The position numbers and the translations under genes are program-made. 64,000 nucleotides of DNA from Streptomyces sp. NBC_01276 (GTDB taxonomy: Bacteria > Actinomycetota > Actinomycetes > Streptomycetales > Streptomycetaceae), in NCBI RefSeq assembly GCF_041435355.1, contig NZ_CP108442.1, forward strand, positions 2,294,001 to 2,358,000. The letters run 5' to 3'. Each line of letters begins with the position of its first letter. The stretch's first letter is position 1. The notes below the pieces were generated by a model, which made no database searches, had not been told where the DNA came from, and saw nothing but the letters and a program-made list of their open reading frames with translations. Below, piece by piece: positions 1-9,011 of the stretch.

Positions 1-33
1 AGAGGCCCTCCGCGATGAACGCGGAGGGCCTCT
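1..33 (-). terminator. Terminator of the tRNA-Glu/Gln cluster
   Basis: A perfect inverted repeat has 14-bp arms (1-14 and 20-33) and a 5-nt loop. It lies 8 nt beyond the 3' end of the last tRNA-Glu of the minus-strand cluster, where an intrinsic terminator is expected. Any T-tract would lie outside the window. Confidence 0.8.
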
Positions 34-41
34 CCTGTACG

Positions 42-114
42 TACCCCCGACCGGATTCGAACCGGCGCTACCGCCTTGAGAGGGCGGCGTGCTAGGCCGC
101 TACACAACGGGGGC
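42..114 (-). tRNA. tRNA-Glu (anticodon CTC)
   Basis: The 73-nt gene folds as a cloverleaf with a GCCCCCG/CGGGGGT acceptor stem, discriminator A, anticodon loop CTCTCAA with anticodon CTC, and the T-arm core GGTTCGAATCC. No CCA is encoded. It is the 3'-most gene of a five-tRNA cluster and is identical to the genes at 233-305 and 367-439. Confidence 0.97.
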
Positions 115-135
115 TAGCTTTACTGCGGTACTGCG

Positions 136-207
136 CTGGGCTACCAGGACTCGAACCTAGAATAAGGGAACCAGAAACCCTCGTGTTGCCAATTACACTA
201 TAGCCCA
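136..207 (-). tRNA. tRNA-Gln (anticodon CTG)
   Basis: The 72-nt gene has a TGGGCTA/TAGCCCA acceptor stem, discriminator G, anticodon loop TTCTGGT with anticodon CTG, and the T-arm core GGTTCGAGTCC. CCA is not encoded. It is identical to the copy at 467-538. Without a GlnRS (the usual actinobacterial situation), this tRNA is first charged with glutamate by GltX and then amidated by GatCAB. Confidence 0.97.
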
Positions 208-232
208 ATGGTCTAGACCAGCCAGACCTTGG

Positions 233-305
233 TACCCCCGACCGGATTCGAACCGGCGCTACCGCCTTGAGAGGGCGGCGTGCTAGGCCGCTACACAACG
301 GGGGC
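233..305 (-). tRNA. tRNA-Glu (anticodon CTC)
   Basis: This is the second of three identical tRNA-Glu(CTC) genes, with the same 73-nt cloverleaf, discriminator A and no encoded CCA. Only 25 nt separate it from the neighbouring tRNA-Gln at 136-207, which suggests a shared transcript. Confidence 0.97.
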
Positions 306-366
306 CCTAGCGATCCTGCATCAAGACGTCCGGGTGCGACCCTGGAGATCTCGCGGGAAGGATCTG

Positions 367-439
367 TACCCCCGACCGGATTCGAACCGGCGCTACCGCC
401 TTGAGAGGGCGGCGTGCTAGGCCGCTACACAACGGGGGC
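367..439 (-). tRNA. tRNA-Glu (anticodon CTC)
   Basis: This is the third identical tRNA-Glu(CTC) gene, with anticodon loop CTCTCAA and intact T and acceptor arms. The spacer to the next tRNA-Glu (306-366) is unique sequence, so the array arose by duplication of tRNA units and is not a simple tandem repeat. Confidence 0.97.
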
Positions 440-466
440 AAAGCACTGCGTTACTACTGCACTGCG

Positions 467-538
467 CTGGGCTACCAGGACTCGAACCTAGAATAAGGGA
501 ACCAGAAACCCTCGTGTTGCCAATTACACTATAGCCCA
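467..538 (-). tRNA. tRNA-Gln (anticodon CTG)
   Basis: This is the first gene of the cluster in the direction of transcription. It is identical to the tRNA-Gln at 136-207, and a short flank on the 3' side (TGCGC) is also shared. Confidence 0.97.
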
Positions 539-621
539 CCGAACTTCAACCCCCTGGGGGGCTTTCGTTTGGTTAGCGCCTCCGTTCCGACCTTTCGGCC
601 CGCTCCGGCGGCGCAGAAAGA

Positions 622-651
622 ACATTACCGGATGCCTGACCGTGCTCCAAA
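622..651 (-). promoter_or_regulatory. Candidate promoter of the tRNA cluster
   Basis: On the minus strand, TTTGGA (651-646) and TAATGT (627-622) are separated by 18 nt, and TAATGT fits the TANNNT -10 of the main Streptomyces sigma factor. The site is about 80 nt upstream of the first tRNA and overlaps the stop codon of the HAD gene. This rests on the consensus match only. Confidence 0.3.
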
Positions 652-1353
652 ACGGGTATCTGCCGCCAGCAACTCCGGCAGCCCGTCGAGTCCGGCGATC
701 CGGTGCACGCCGGCCGGGCCGGGCCCGCGCCCTCCGTCCCGGTCGAGCCAGACCGCCTTCAGACCCGCGTCACGGGCGCCCCGCGCGTCGATCTCCGGCT
801 GGTCGCCCACGTACGCCACCTCGCCCGCGGACAGCCCCAGGGCCGCGCAGGCGGCGAGGAAGGCGGCGGCGTCGGGCTTGCTGACGCCCAGCTCGGCGGC
901 GCAGACGAGCACCTCGAAGCGGTCGCGCACCCCGAGGTGGCGCAGTTTGGGGTCCTGGTTGGCGGCGGAGGAGTTGGAGAGCACCCCGTGCCGGTAGTCA
1001 CCGGCCAGGGCGTCCAGTACCGGCACGACGTCCGGGAACAGCGTCCATGCGGCCTTGTAGTGCTCGACGTAGCGGTCGAACCAGGCGTCGGCCCGCTCGT
1101 CGCCCATGCCGGGGGAATCGAGGAAGTCCCGCACCCGGTCCTGGCGCTGGCCCTGGAAGGTGACCTCGCCGGCCGCGAAGCGCGCCCAGTGCGCCTCCGT
1201 GACCCGCCGCCACAGGGCCAGGGCCTCCTCGGGGGTGCCGTAGCGCTCCCCCAGCCCCTCGTCGACGAGGTGCCGTGCCAGGCCCGCCGAATCGGCACCC
1301 GTGTAGTCGAACAGGGTGTCGTCGATGTCCCACAGCACGGCGCGGATCGGCAT
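625..1353 (-). CDS. HAD-superfamily hydrolase (subfamily IA type)
   Basis: This 242-residue protein is a probable phosphatase or phosphohydrolase of the HAD superfamily. Motif I is D9-I-D11-D-T with the nucleophilic Asp and the acid/base Asp, motif II is SNS, motif III has the Lys of GVSKPD, and motif IV is the acidic GDQPEID. A helical cap domain occupies about residues 15-95, typical of YjjG/phosphoglycolate-phosphatase-like members. It starts 10 nt after the DUF4241 gene on the same strand, so the two may be cotranscribed. The substrate cannot be read from the sequence. Confidence 0.85.
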   Translation of the reverse strand: MPIRAVLWDIDDTLFDYTGADSAGLARHLVDEGLGERYGTPEEALALWRRVTEAHWARFAAGEVTFQGQRQDRVRDFLDSPGMGDERADAWFDRYVEHYKAAWTLFPDVVPVLDALAGDYRHGVLSNSSAANQDPKLRHLGVRDRFEVLVCAAELGVSKPDAAAFLAACAALGLSAGEVAYVGDQPEIDARGARDAGLKAVWLDRDGGRGPGPAGVHRIAGLDGLPELLAADTRFGARSGIR

Positions 1354-1363
1354 GGGAGCGAGC

Positions 1364-2035
1364 CTACGCCGCGGCGTCCTCCGGCGTGGGCACGACGAAG
1401 AAGTCCGTCACGAAACAGGTGACCTCGCCGTCGGCGTCCCGGCCGATCCAGGTCGGGTAGTGGCCGTCGCCCCAGCCGGAGCCGAAGGCCGCGAGGTTGT
1501 GACCGTGCTCACCTCCGACCAGGTACGGGCCGGGGCCGTGGCCGGCCCCCTCGAAGGCGCCCCAGAGCGGACCCTCGTCGCCCTCGCACTCCGGGAAGGA
1601 ATCGTCGGCGGCCTTGTCGTAGAAGCAGCCGGCGCCCGCGTCCACCCCGTAGCCGAAGAACTCGCCGTCACCGAGGCCGGACACGTCCTGCCCCTCGGTC
1701 ACGGCGTGCTCCCAGCTCGCCGTCGCCGTGTCCCGGATCACCAGCCGGGCGGCGGCCGTACGCAGGTGCGGGCGACCGCCGGGGTCCGCACCGGGGGTGA
1801 CGAGGGTGGCTATCGCCGTCTCGACGCGGTAGCGGCCGGGGGCCACCCGGGTGGTGAAGGGCTTGGTCCATCCCCCGCCGAGGCTGACGAAGGGGTCGCA
1901 GGCGATCACCTCGCCGCTCGGGAGCCACAGCTCCCCGGCCACGGCCACCGCGAGGGTGCCGCTCTCCCCGCTCTCGTAGACGAAGGAGTGGCCCGGGGTG
2001 AAGTAGCGGTCGAAGTCGGGGGCGGTCATCGGCAT
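1364..2035 (-). CDS. DUF4241 domain protein
   Basis: The 223-residue protein resembles DUF4241, a family of unknown function, through the early segment ELWLPSGEVIACDP followed by the SLGGGWTKPF region and a C-terminal WGDGHYPTWIG stretch. I chose the ATG at 2035 because GGAAGG lies 7 nt upstream; an in-frame start 12 codons earlier has no such site. There is no signal peptide or membrane segment, so it is probably cytoplasmic. It lies between the gltX terminator and the HAD gene and probably shares a transcript with the latter. Confidence 0.7.
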   Translation of the reverse strand: MPMTAPDFDRYFTPGHSFVYESGESGTLAVAVAGELWLPSGEVIACDPFVSLGGGWTKPFTTRVAPGRYRVETAIATLVTPGADPGGRPHLRTAAARLVIRDTATASWEHAVTEGQDVSGLGDGEFFGYGVDAGAGCFYDKAADDSFPECEGDEGPLWGAFEGAGHGPGPYLVGGEHGHNLAAFGSGWGDGHYPTWIGRDADGEVTCFVTDFFVVPTPEDAAA

Positions 2036-2100
2036 GGTGCGGCCTTCCGGGGAGTGCGTGATCAACTGCACGCACCTTAGGGCCGGTCGCCGACAACGCC

Positions 2101-2136
2101 GAAAGGGGCGGCGGCCGGAAGGCCACCGCCCCTTTC
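2101..2136 (-). terminator. Terminator downstream of gltX
   Basis: An 11-bp perfect stem (GAAAGGGGCGG at 2101-2111 with its complement at 2126-2136) is extended by an inner GGCC/GGCC pairing around a GGAA loop. It lies 12 nt beyond the gltX stop codon. Confidence 0.75.
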
Positions 2137-2148
2137 ACGGGGTGCGGA

Positions 2149-3624
2149 TCAGGCGGCGAGCTTCGCCAGCGCCGCGTCGATGCGCGCCAGCGAGCGCTCC
2201 CGGCCCAGGATCTCCAGGGACTCGAAGAGCGGCAGGCCGACCGTGCGGCCGGTGACGGCCACGCGGACGGGGGCCTGCGCCTTGCCGAGCTTGAGGCCGT
2301 GGGCCTCGCCCGCGGTCAGGACGGCCTGCTTGAGGGACTCCGGGTCCGACCAGTCGGCGCCGGCCAGGTTCTCGCGGGCGGTGGTCAGCAGGGCCGCGGG
2401 CTCGCCCTTCATGGCCTTGTCCCACGACGCCTGGTCCTCGACCGGGTCCTTCAGGAACAGGAAGTCGACGTTCGCGGTGATGTCCGACAGGACGGTCACG
2501 CGGGTCTGGGCGTGCGGGGCGATGCGCGCCCAGGCCTCGGCGTCGAAGTCCTCGGGGGCCCAGTTGGCGTGCGGGGCCGCGAGCCAGGGCGCGCAGGCGT
2601 CCGCGAAGGCCTTCGGGTCGAGGCGGCGGATGTGGTCGGCGTTGATCGCCTCGCACTTCTTGAGGTCGAAGCGCGCCGGGTTGGCGTTGACGTCCGGGAT
2701 GTCGAACTTCGCCACCATCTCCTCGATGGAGAAGATGTCCTGGTCCTTGGAGAAGGACCAGCCCAGGAGCGAGAGGTAGTTCAGCAGGCCCTCGGGCAGG
2801 AAGCCGCGCTCGCGGTAGAGGTTGAGCGAGGACTCCGGGTCGCGCTTGGAGAGCTTCTTGTTGCCCTCGCCCATGACGTACGGCAGGTGGCCGAACTCGG
2901 GGACGGCCTTGGCGACGCCCAGCTCGATCAGCGCCTTGTAGAGGGCGATCTGGCGGGGGGTGGAGGACAGCAGGTCCTCGCCGCGCAGGACGTGCGTGAT
3001 CTCCATCAGCGCGTCGTCGACCGGGTTGACCAGCGTGTACAGCGGGGCGCCGTTCGCGCGGACGATGCCGAAGTCCGGCACGTTCTCCGGAGAGAAGGAG
3101 AGCTCGCCGCGGACCAGGTCCGTGAAGGTGATGGTCTCGTCGGGCATCCGGAAGCGGACGATCGAGCTGCGGCCCTCGGCCTCGTACGCGGCCTTCCGCT
3201 CCGCCGTGAGGTCGCGGCACTGGCCGTCGTAGCCGGAGGGCTTGCCGGCCGCGCGGGCGGCGTCGCGGCGCGCGTCGAGCTCCTCGGTGGTGCAGTAGCA
3301 GTGGTAGGCGTAGCCGCCGTCCTGGAGCTTGCGCGCCACGTCCGCGTAGATGTCCATGCGCTGGGACTGGCGGTACGGGGCGTGCGGGCCGCCCACCTCG
3401 GGACCCTCGTCCCAGGTGAAGCCGAGCCAGCGCAGCGAGTCGAGCAGCTGGACGTACGACTCCTCGGAGTCGCGCGCCGCGTCGGTGTCCTCGATGCGGA
3501 AGACGAACGTACCGCCGTGGTGGCGGGCGAACGCCCAGTTGAAGAGGGCGGTGCGGACCAGGCCCACGTGGGGGTTGCCGGTCGGGGAGGGACAGAAACG
3601 TACGCGGACGTTCGCGTTAGCCAC
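2149..3624 (-). CDS. gltX: Glutamyl-tRNA synthetase
   Basis: This 491-residue class I aminoacyl-tRNA synthetase attaches glutamate to tRNA-Glu and, in bacteria without GlnRS, probably also to tRNA-Gln before GatCAB amidation. The [10 protein letters not shown] segment (about residues 12-21) is the HIGH-type ATP site and KLSKRD (about residue 257) is the KMSKS loop; the C-terminal half is the all-helical anticodon-binding domain. The GTG start overlaps the stop of the upstream FAH-family gene by 8 nt, so translation is probably coupled. The tRNA-Glu and tRNA-Gln genes lie 2 kb downstream on the same strand. Confidence 0.97.
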   Translation of the reverse strand: MANANVRVRFCPSPTGNPHVGLVRTALFNWAFARHHGGTFVFRIEDTDAARDSEESYVQLLDSLRWLGFTWDEGPEVGGPHAPYRQSQRMDIYADVARKLQDGGYAYHCYCTTEELDARRDAARAAGKPSGYDGQCRDLTAERKAAYEAEGRSSIVRFRMPDETITFTDLVRGELSFSPENVPDFGIVRANGAPLYTLVNPVDDALMEITHVLRGEDLLSSTPRQIALYKALIELGVAKAVPEFGHLPYVMGEGNKKLSKRDPESSLNLYRERGFLPEGLLNYLSLLGWSFSKDQDIFSIEEMVAKFDIPDVNANPARFDLKKCEAINADHIRRLDPKAFADACAPWLAAPHANWAPEDFDAEAWARIAPHAQTRVTVLSDITANVDFLFLKDPVEDQASWDKAMKGEPAALLTTARENLAGADWSDPESLKQAVLTAGEAHGLKLGKAQAPVRVAVTGRTVGLPLFESLEILGRERSLARIDAALAKLAA

Positions 3625-4417
3625 GCTTGATCACCTTGTTGGTGAGAGTGCCGATGCCTTCGATGGTGACGGCGACCTCGTCGCCGACGTTGAGGGGGCC
3701 GACTCCGGCCGGGGTCCCCGTGAGGATGACGTCGCCCGGGAGCAGGGTCATGGCCTCGCTGATGTGCACGATCAGGTCCTCGACGGAGCGGACCATGTCG
3801 CTGGTGCTGCCGAGCTGGCGCTGTTCGCCGTTGACGGTGCACTGGACGGCCAGGCCCGCGGCGATCGCCGCCGGGTCGAGGCCGGTCTCGATCCAGGGGC
3901 CGAGGGGGCAGGCGCTGTCGAAGCCCTTGGCCCGGGCCCACTGCTTCTCCCGCTGCTGGACGTCGCGCGCGGTGACGTCGTTGGCGCAGGTGTAGCCGAG
4001 GATCACGTCCTTGACGCGCTCCCTGGGGACCTCCCGGCACATGCGGCCGATGACCACGGCGAGCTCCGCCTCGTGGTGGAGGTCCTGCGAGAAGGAGGGG
4101 TACGTGATCGGGTCGCCCGGACCGACCACCGAGGTGGAGGGCTTGAAGAAGGTGATCGGAGCCTCGGGCACCTCGTTGCCCAGCTCCGCCGCGTGCTCCG
4201 CGTAGTTGCGGCCGACGGCCACGACCTTGTTCGGGAGCACGGGCGGCAGCAGCCGGACCTTGCTCAGCGGGACCTTCGTGCCCGAGAGCTCGAAGTCCGC
4301 GAAGGGGATGCCCTTGATGATGTCGAGGACGAGCTCCGACCCGTCGCCGGGGGCGGCGTCGCCCTCGACCGCGCCGAAGGCGACGTTGCCGTCGATCGAG
4401 AACCTGGCGATGCGCAC
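3617..4417 (-). CDS. Fumarylacetoacetate hydrolase (FAH) family protein
   Basis: The 266-residue protein belongs to the FAH family, whose members hydrolyse or decarboxylate 2-oxo acids with a divalent metal. The core runs from about residue 60, with [16 protein letters not shown], the metal-ligand segment [12 protein letters not shown] and [12 protein letters not shown], and it ends with [11 protein letters not shown], all typical of isomerase/decarboxylase members such as acylpyruvases. It starts with GTG and overlaps gltX by 8 nt. The exact substrate is not visible; the pairing with gltX is known from other Streptomyces but has no obvious metabolic logic. Confidence 0.88.
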   Translation of the reverse strand: MRIARFSIDGNVAFGAVEGDAAPGDGSELVLDIIKGIPFADFELSGTKVPLSKVRLLPPVLPNKVVAVGRNYAEHAAELGNEVPEAPITFFKPSTSVVGPGDPITYPSFSQDLHHEAELAVVIGRMCREVPRERVKDVILGYTCANDVTARDVQQREKQWARAKGFDSACPLGPWIETGLDPAAIAAGLAVQCTVNGEQRQLGSTSDMVRSVEDLIVHISEAMTLLPGDVILTGTPAGVGPLNVGDEVAVTIEGIGTLTNKVIKRG

Positions 4418-4514
4418 GTGTTGCGTCTGCCCCTCTGTATTTCCGCTGGCTGGAGTCTGCGGACTCCAGGCTAACGCGGTGGGCGGCGGCGCTCCGCGTC
4501 CTCGCGCGGGGCCG

Positions 4515-4700
4515 CTACTGCGCGGCGGCGACCGGCGCGTCCATCAGGACGGTGCGGCGGGGGTTCGCGGTCTGGCCCGGAAGCTCGACGGAGTGCTCCG
4601 GGGTGGCCGGGGCCGCCTGCAGTTCCTCGGCGTCCTTGAGGTGCGCGAGGGTCGTGCGGCGGGGGTTGGCTATGTTGCGGAACATCATCGTCGTCTTCAT
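4515..4700 (-). CDS. Small protein with two NPRRT-x-L repeats
   Basis: I recognise no family for this 61-residue protein. Two near-identical blocks, ANPRRTTL (about residues 12-19) and ANPRRTVL (about 47-54), are joined by an acidic, Glu/Ala-rich linker. It has no signal peptide, Cys or membrane segment. I chose the ATG at 4700, preceded by GAGGG about 12 nt upstream; a longer in-frame reading from 4826 has atypical composition and runs through the likely promoter. It is divergent from cvn1. Repeated basic motifs could bind RNA or a partner protein, or mark a peptide precursor, but nothing here decides between these. Confidence 0.6.
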   Translation of the reverse strand: MKTTMMFRNIANPRRTTLAHLKDAEELQAAPATPEHSVELPGQTANPRRTVLMDAPVAAAQ

Positions 4701-5279
4701 CGGAGTTTCGGGCCCTCGGCTCGCTCGTGGGGTGAGGGTTGTCGGATGCGCCGGGTGGGGCGCCAACCCTTTAAAAGGCAAGGCTAAACATCTGAATCCC
4801 CGACCGAACCAGGAAGTAATGGCCACTCGCGTGTGAGTTTCCTCACCAATGAAGGGGCATTCCGGGCATAATGGTCAGTCAATTCCACCCGACGAAACGG
4901 ACATTGCGCCACTGAATCAGCCATTCCGCTCCTGATCATCAGGACTGGGACACCTTGCCAGAGGCAAGCTTTGATTGGCGTAAGTCCGATTCATCCCGAT
5001 AGCTGTTGCACATCGCGTAGCCCATCCATCACGTGCCGTGACCGGCTCGCCGGGGCGACACGCGCACCTTGTTGGAGATCCCCCACTGTGCTGGAATTCG
5101 CGGGACCGCCGCGGGTATCAGCCGGCGCGCAGGTGGCGCGAGAGAGCGCCGAGCGCGGTGGCAAGGAGAGGGAGACGCGCCGGTCACCGACGACCACCAT
5201 GGGGCCGTCAGTGCCCCACGACTCGACACCGTCCCACCGCTCATCCGGCGGGACGCCTGGTCCAGAGGTTGCGACGCTA
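4701..5279. promoter_or_regulatory. Divergent control region between the small repeat gene and cvn1
   Basis: This is 579 nt without a convincing gene. Its middle (4775-4990) is markedly more AT-rich than the surroundings and contains TTTAAAAGG and CATAATGG, candidates for -10 elements in either direction. The 12-mer GTGCTGGAATTC at 5088-5099 recurs upstream of cvn2 (10783-10794). An open frame continuous with cvnA1 from 4971 is probably leader, because the recognised CvnA1 start and its ribosome site lie at 5280. Confidence 0.5.
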
Positions 5280-8200
5280 GTGCAGGGACGATTCAAGAGG
5301 GATGGCAGCGCTGCGGCGGAGCAGGAGCCGCGCGGCGGGACCGACCGTGGCTCCTCGCCCCAGCACGCCCAGAACCGCGGGCCGGCTGTCGAAGGAGCGG
5401 GCCCCGATGCCCCGGCTTCGGTGAAGGCGAAGGGCCGCGGCAAGTCCGGGAAGCCCGGCAAGGTCGCCAAGGCCGGCCGGGCCAAGGGCAAGAGCGAGTC
5501 CGCCGAGCCCGACGAGGCGATACCGAAGGCCCCGCCCGGGCCCGGTTCCCGTCTGGCCATGCAGAACTGGCGCATCAGCACGCGACTGGTGTCGCTGCTG
5601 ACGCTGCCCGTCGTCGCCGCCACCACGCTCGGTGGTTTCCGCATCAACGACTCGATGAACGACATCGCGCAGCTGGAGCACATGCAGCTGCTGACGACGA
5701 TGACCCGGCAGGCCACCAACCTGGCCGCCATGCTCCAGGAGGAGCGCGACAAGTCGGCCGGTCCGCTGTCGCAGACCAAGGACGGCAAGGCCAACAGCCT
5801 CGTCCAGGGCGTCCGCGACCAGACCGACGCCGCCGCCAAGGCCTTCGCCTCCGCGACCGACAAGGTCGACAACGCGCAGGACAAGGACGAGACCCTCAAG
5901 TCGATCCGCAACAACATCCTGCAGATCGGCCGCCAGCTCACCGGCATCGAGGACATCCGCAAGAAGGCGTACGTCAACGGCGCCCAGCAGACCGTCACCG
6001 AGTACAACTCGCTGATCGTCTCGCTGCTCTCGCTCTCGCAGGACATGGCCCAGGCCACCTCCAGCCCCGAGATGATCAAGCGCACCCGCGCCCTGGCGGC
6101 GTTCTCCGCCGCCAAGGAGTACGCCTCCATCCAGCGCGCGATCATCGCCGCCTCGCTCCCCGAGAGCGGCGACAAGCCGGGCAAGCTGGAGGAGAACGAC
6201 CGCCTCTACGCCCTCTCCGCGCTGCGCGGTGAGAGCCAGCAGAAGAAGACCTTCGAGCTCGTCTACCAGGGCAAGCCCGAGGAACTCCTCGCGGCGCTCG
6301 GCGACGGCAACACGGAGATCGGCACCGCCGACCACTACGCCCGCCGCGTGCTGAGCACCCAGGGGCAGTTCGGCAAGGAGAAGAACCGGTCCTGGATGGA
6401 CTGGTACGACGCCGACGACACCAAGCTCCAGGCGATGAAGGTCATCGAGCTCACCCTGCTCGAGGACATGGAGCAGAAGGCCCGCGAGCTCAAGAACGAG
6501 TCGCAGCAGGACGCCATCATCAACGGTGCCCTGATCCTCCTCGTCCTCGGCGTCTCGCTCGTCGGCGCCTTCATCATGGCCCGGTCCATGATCCGCTCGC
6601 TGCGCCGCCTGCAGGACACCGCGACGCGCGTCGCCCAGGACCGTCTGCCCGAGCTCGTCAAGCAGCTCTCGGAGTCGGACCCGCAGGACGTGGACACCTC
6701 CGTGGAGTCCGTCGGCCTGCACACCCGCGACGAGATCGGCCAGGTGGCCGCGGCCTTCGACGACGTGCACCGCGAGGCCGTCCGCCTCGCCGCCGAGCAG
6801 GCCCTCCTCCGGGGCAACGTCAACGCGATGTTCACCAACCTCTCGCGCCGCTCCCAGGGCCTCATCCAGCGTCAGCTCTCGCTCATCTCCGAACTGGAGT
6901 CCCGCGAGGCCGACCCGGACCAGCTGTCCTCCCTCTTCAAGCTCGACCACCTCGCGACCCGCATGCGCCGTAACGGCGAAAACCTCCTCGTCCTCGCGGG
7001 CGAGGAGCCGGGCCGCCGGTGGACCCGCCCCGTCCCGCTCGTCGACGTGCTCCGCGCCGCGGCGTCCGAGGTGGAGCAGTACGAGCGCATCGAACTCGCG
7101 TCGGTGCCCGGCACCGACGTCGCCGGCCGCGTCGTCAACGACCTCGTGCACCTCCTCGCCGAGCTGCTGGAGAACGCCACCTCGTTCTCCTCCCCGCAGA
7201 CCAAGGTCAAGGTCACCGGTCACGCGCTGCCCGACGGCCGCGTGCTCGTCGAGATCCACGACACCGGCATCGGCCTCTCCCCCGAGGACCTCGCCGCGAT
7301 CAACGAGCGGCTCGCGTCGCCGCCGACCGTGGACGTCTCCGTCTCCCGCCGCATGGGCCTGTTCGTGGTCGGCCGCCTGTCCCTGCGACACGGCATCCGC
7401 ATCCAGCTGCGCCCCTCCGACTCGGGCGGTACGACGGCCCTCGTCATGCTCCCGGTGGACGTCGCCCAGGGCGGCAAGAAGCCGGCTCCGATGCCGGGCC
7501 AGGGCGGCCCCGCGGGCGCTCAGGGCGGCCCCGCGGGCGGCCAGGGCGGTCAGGGTGCTCCCGGTGGGCAGGCTTCCGTGCCCGGCGCGGGCGCACGTCC
7601 CGCCGTCGGCGCCGGCCAGCAGCGCGGCCAGGTCCAGGGCGGCGGCCAGCGTGCCGCCCTGCCCGGACGTGACGGTGCGCCGGGCCAGCAGCAGCGTCCG
7701 CAGCAGGGCGGCCCGGGGCAGCGTCCCCAGGGCGGTCCCGGCGCCGCGACGGGCCAGGGCCAGGGTGCCTTCGGCTCCGGGGCTCCGCTGCCCGCCCGCG
7801 GTCAGGGCGGCAACCAGGGCGGCGGGCTCCTCTCGGGCGGCCCGCAGGCCCGTCCGGCCGGCATGCCGCAGCAGCCCGCGCCCGGCGGGTTCCCGCAGGG
7901 CAACGGTTTCGAGCGTCCGCAGCAGCCCCAGTCCCCGCAGCAGCCGGGTCAGTACGGGCAGCAGCCCCAGCAGGGCCAGCCCCAGCAGCCCGGCCAGTAC
8001 GGCCAGCAGGGTCAGCAGGGTCAGCAGGGTCGGCAGCAGCCTGGGCAGCAGCCGGGCCAGAAGGCTCCGGTCCAGCGCCGTCGTCCGCAGCTGCCGCCGC
8101 GCGGTGGCGCCCCCCGCCCGGAGCTTCCGGGTGCCGGCGCCTCTCCGGCCGGGCTCCCGCAGACCACCAGCTGGGGTGCGGGGCAGAACGGCCAGGAGGT

Positions 8201-9011
8201 CCCGCGCGGCCACGACGAACTGTCGGGCCCCGGCTCCACGGCCGAGTTCGCCCGTCCGGACTTCAACGCCCCGCGTCCGCAGGACGCCGGCCCGAGCCAG
8301 ACCGGCCAGTTCGAGCGCCCGCAGCAGGGCGGTCCGCTGGACCCGGCCTCCACCGGCCAGTTCGCCCGCCCCGGCGGCCCCGGTGCCGGCGGCTACGGCG
8401 AACAGCGTCCGCCGGCGCAGCAGCAGGGCGGCTACGCCCCGGCCCCGCGCGCCGAGGCTCCGCAGCTGCCGCAGGCCCACCAGCCGGAGGCGCTGCCGCC
8501 GGCCCCCTCGCAGAACACCGGCGAGCTGCGGAGCCCGATCTTCGACACACTGGAGTCGAACTGGTTCCCGCAGGCGGACGCCCAGTCCTCCGGGCAGGCG
8601 CCGGCCGTACCCCAGCAGCCGCAGCAGCCCCAGCAGTCCGGGCCGCAGCGCGGCCAGGAGCACGCGGCCGAGCCCGCCACCGCGGTCACCGGCAGCACGC
8701 CGACGGTCAGCTGGCGGTCCTCCCCCAACGACGAGCTGATGCGTCAGGCGGAGCGGGTGCGTCAGCCCGCCGCCGGCGGCATCACCACCTCGGGGCTGCC
8801 CCGCCGGGTGCCGCGGGCGAACCTCGTGGCCGGTACCGCCCAGCAGCAGGCCGAGGCCCAGGCGGGCCCGCAGGTCTCGCGTGCCCCGGACGACGTCCGC
8901 GGGCGCCTCACCAACCTCCGACGCGGTATCCAGCAGGGGCGCCAGGCCGGCACCACCGGCCCCGCGACCGGCAGTTACCACGTCGACCCCACTTACCAGC
9001 AGGAGCGATAG
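5280..9011 (+). CDS. cvnA1: Conservon sensor-kinase-like membrane protein CvnA1
   Basis: This 1243-residue protein is the membrane component of a conservon, a Streptomyces module that resembles a eukaryotic G-protein-coupled system. A Lys-rich cytoplasmic N terminus is followed by TM1 (about 103-120), an extracytoplasmic helical sensor (about 121-410), TM2 (about 411-433), a HAMP-like linker and a histidine-kinase-type region with the DHLATRMRRNGENL helix and an ATPase domain (LLENATSFSS about 625, DTGIGL about 660). The last 500 residues are Gly/Gln/Pro-rich and end in a conserved VRGRLTNLRRGIQQG block. I chose GTG at 5280 (AGAGG 11 nt upstream), the position matching CvnA2. The stop abuts cvnB1. 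Confidence 0.9.
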   Translation: MQGRFKRDGSAAAEQEPRGGTDRGSSPQHAQNRGPAVEGAGPDAPASVKAKGRGKSGKPGKVAKAGRAKGKSESAEPDEAIPKAPPGPGSRLAMQNWRISTRLVSLLTLPVVAATTLGGFRINDSMNDIAQLEHMQLLTTMTRQATNLAAMLQEERDKSAGPLSQTKDGKANSLVQGVRDQTDAAAKAFASATDKVDNAQDKDETLKSIRNNILQIGRQLTGIEDIRKKAYVNGAQQTVTEYNSLIVSLLSLSQDMAQATSSPEMIKRTRALAAFSAAKEYASIQRAIIAASLPESGDKPGKLEENDRLYALSALRGESQQKKTFELVYQGKPEELLAALGDGNTEIGTADHYARRVLSTQGQFGKEKNRSWMDWYDADDTKLQAMKVIELTLLEDMEQKARELKNESQQDAIINGALILLVLGVSLVGAFIMARSMIRSLRRLQDTATRVAQDRLPELVKQLSESDPQDVDTSVESVGLHTRDEIGQVAAAFDDVHREAVRLAAEQALLRGNVNAMFTNLSRRSQGLIQRQLSLISELESREADPDQLSSLFKLDHLATRMRRNGENLLVLAGEEPGRRWTRPVPLVDVLRAAASEVEQYERIELASVPGTDVAGRVVNDLVHLLAELLENATSFSSPQTKVKVTGHALPDGRVLVEIHDTGIGLSPEDLAAINERLASPPTVDVSVSRRMGLFVVGRLSLRHGIRIQLRPSDSGGTTALVMLPVDVAQGGKKPAPMPGQGGPAGAQGGPAGGQGGQGAPGGQASVPGAGARPAVGAGQQRGQVQGGGQRAALPGRDGAPGQQQRPQQGGPGQRPQGGPGAATGQGQGAFGSGAPLPARGQGGNQGGGLLSGGPQARPAGMPQQPAPGGFPQGNGFERPQQPQSPQQPGQYGQQPQQGQPQQPGQYGQQGQQGQQGRQQPGQQPGQKAPVQRRRPQLPPRGGAPRPELPGAGASPAGLPQTTSWGAGQNGQEVPRGHDELSGPGSTAEFARPDFNAPRPQDAGPSQTGQFERPQQGGPLDPASTGQFARPGGPGAGGYGEQRPPAQQQGGYAPAPRAEAPQLPQAHQPEALPPAPSQNTGELRSPIFDTLESNWFPQADAQSSGQAPAVPQQPQQPQQSGPQRGQEHAAEPATAVTGSTPTVSWRSSPNDELMRQAERVRQPAAGGITTSGLPRRVPRANLVAGTAQQQAEAQAGPQVSRAPDDVRGRLTNLRRGIQQGRQAGTTGPATGSYHVDPTYQQER

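Noticed and set aside
42..538. Identical 72-73 nt repeats with short spacers, resembling a CRISPR array
   Set aside because: The repeats fold as tRNA-Glu and tRNA-Gln cloverleafs with correct anticodons.
4971..5279. Extension of CvnA1 upstream of 5280
   Set aside because: The region lacks a ribosome site, carries the motif shared with the cvn2 promoter region and has no counterpart in CvnA2.
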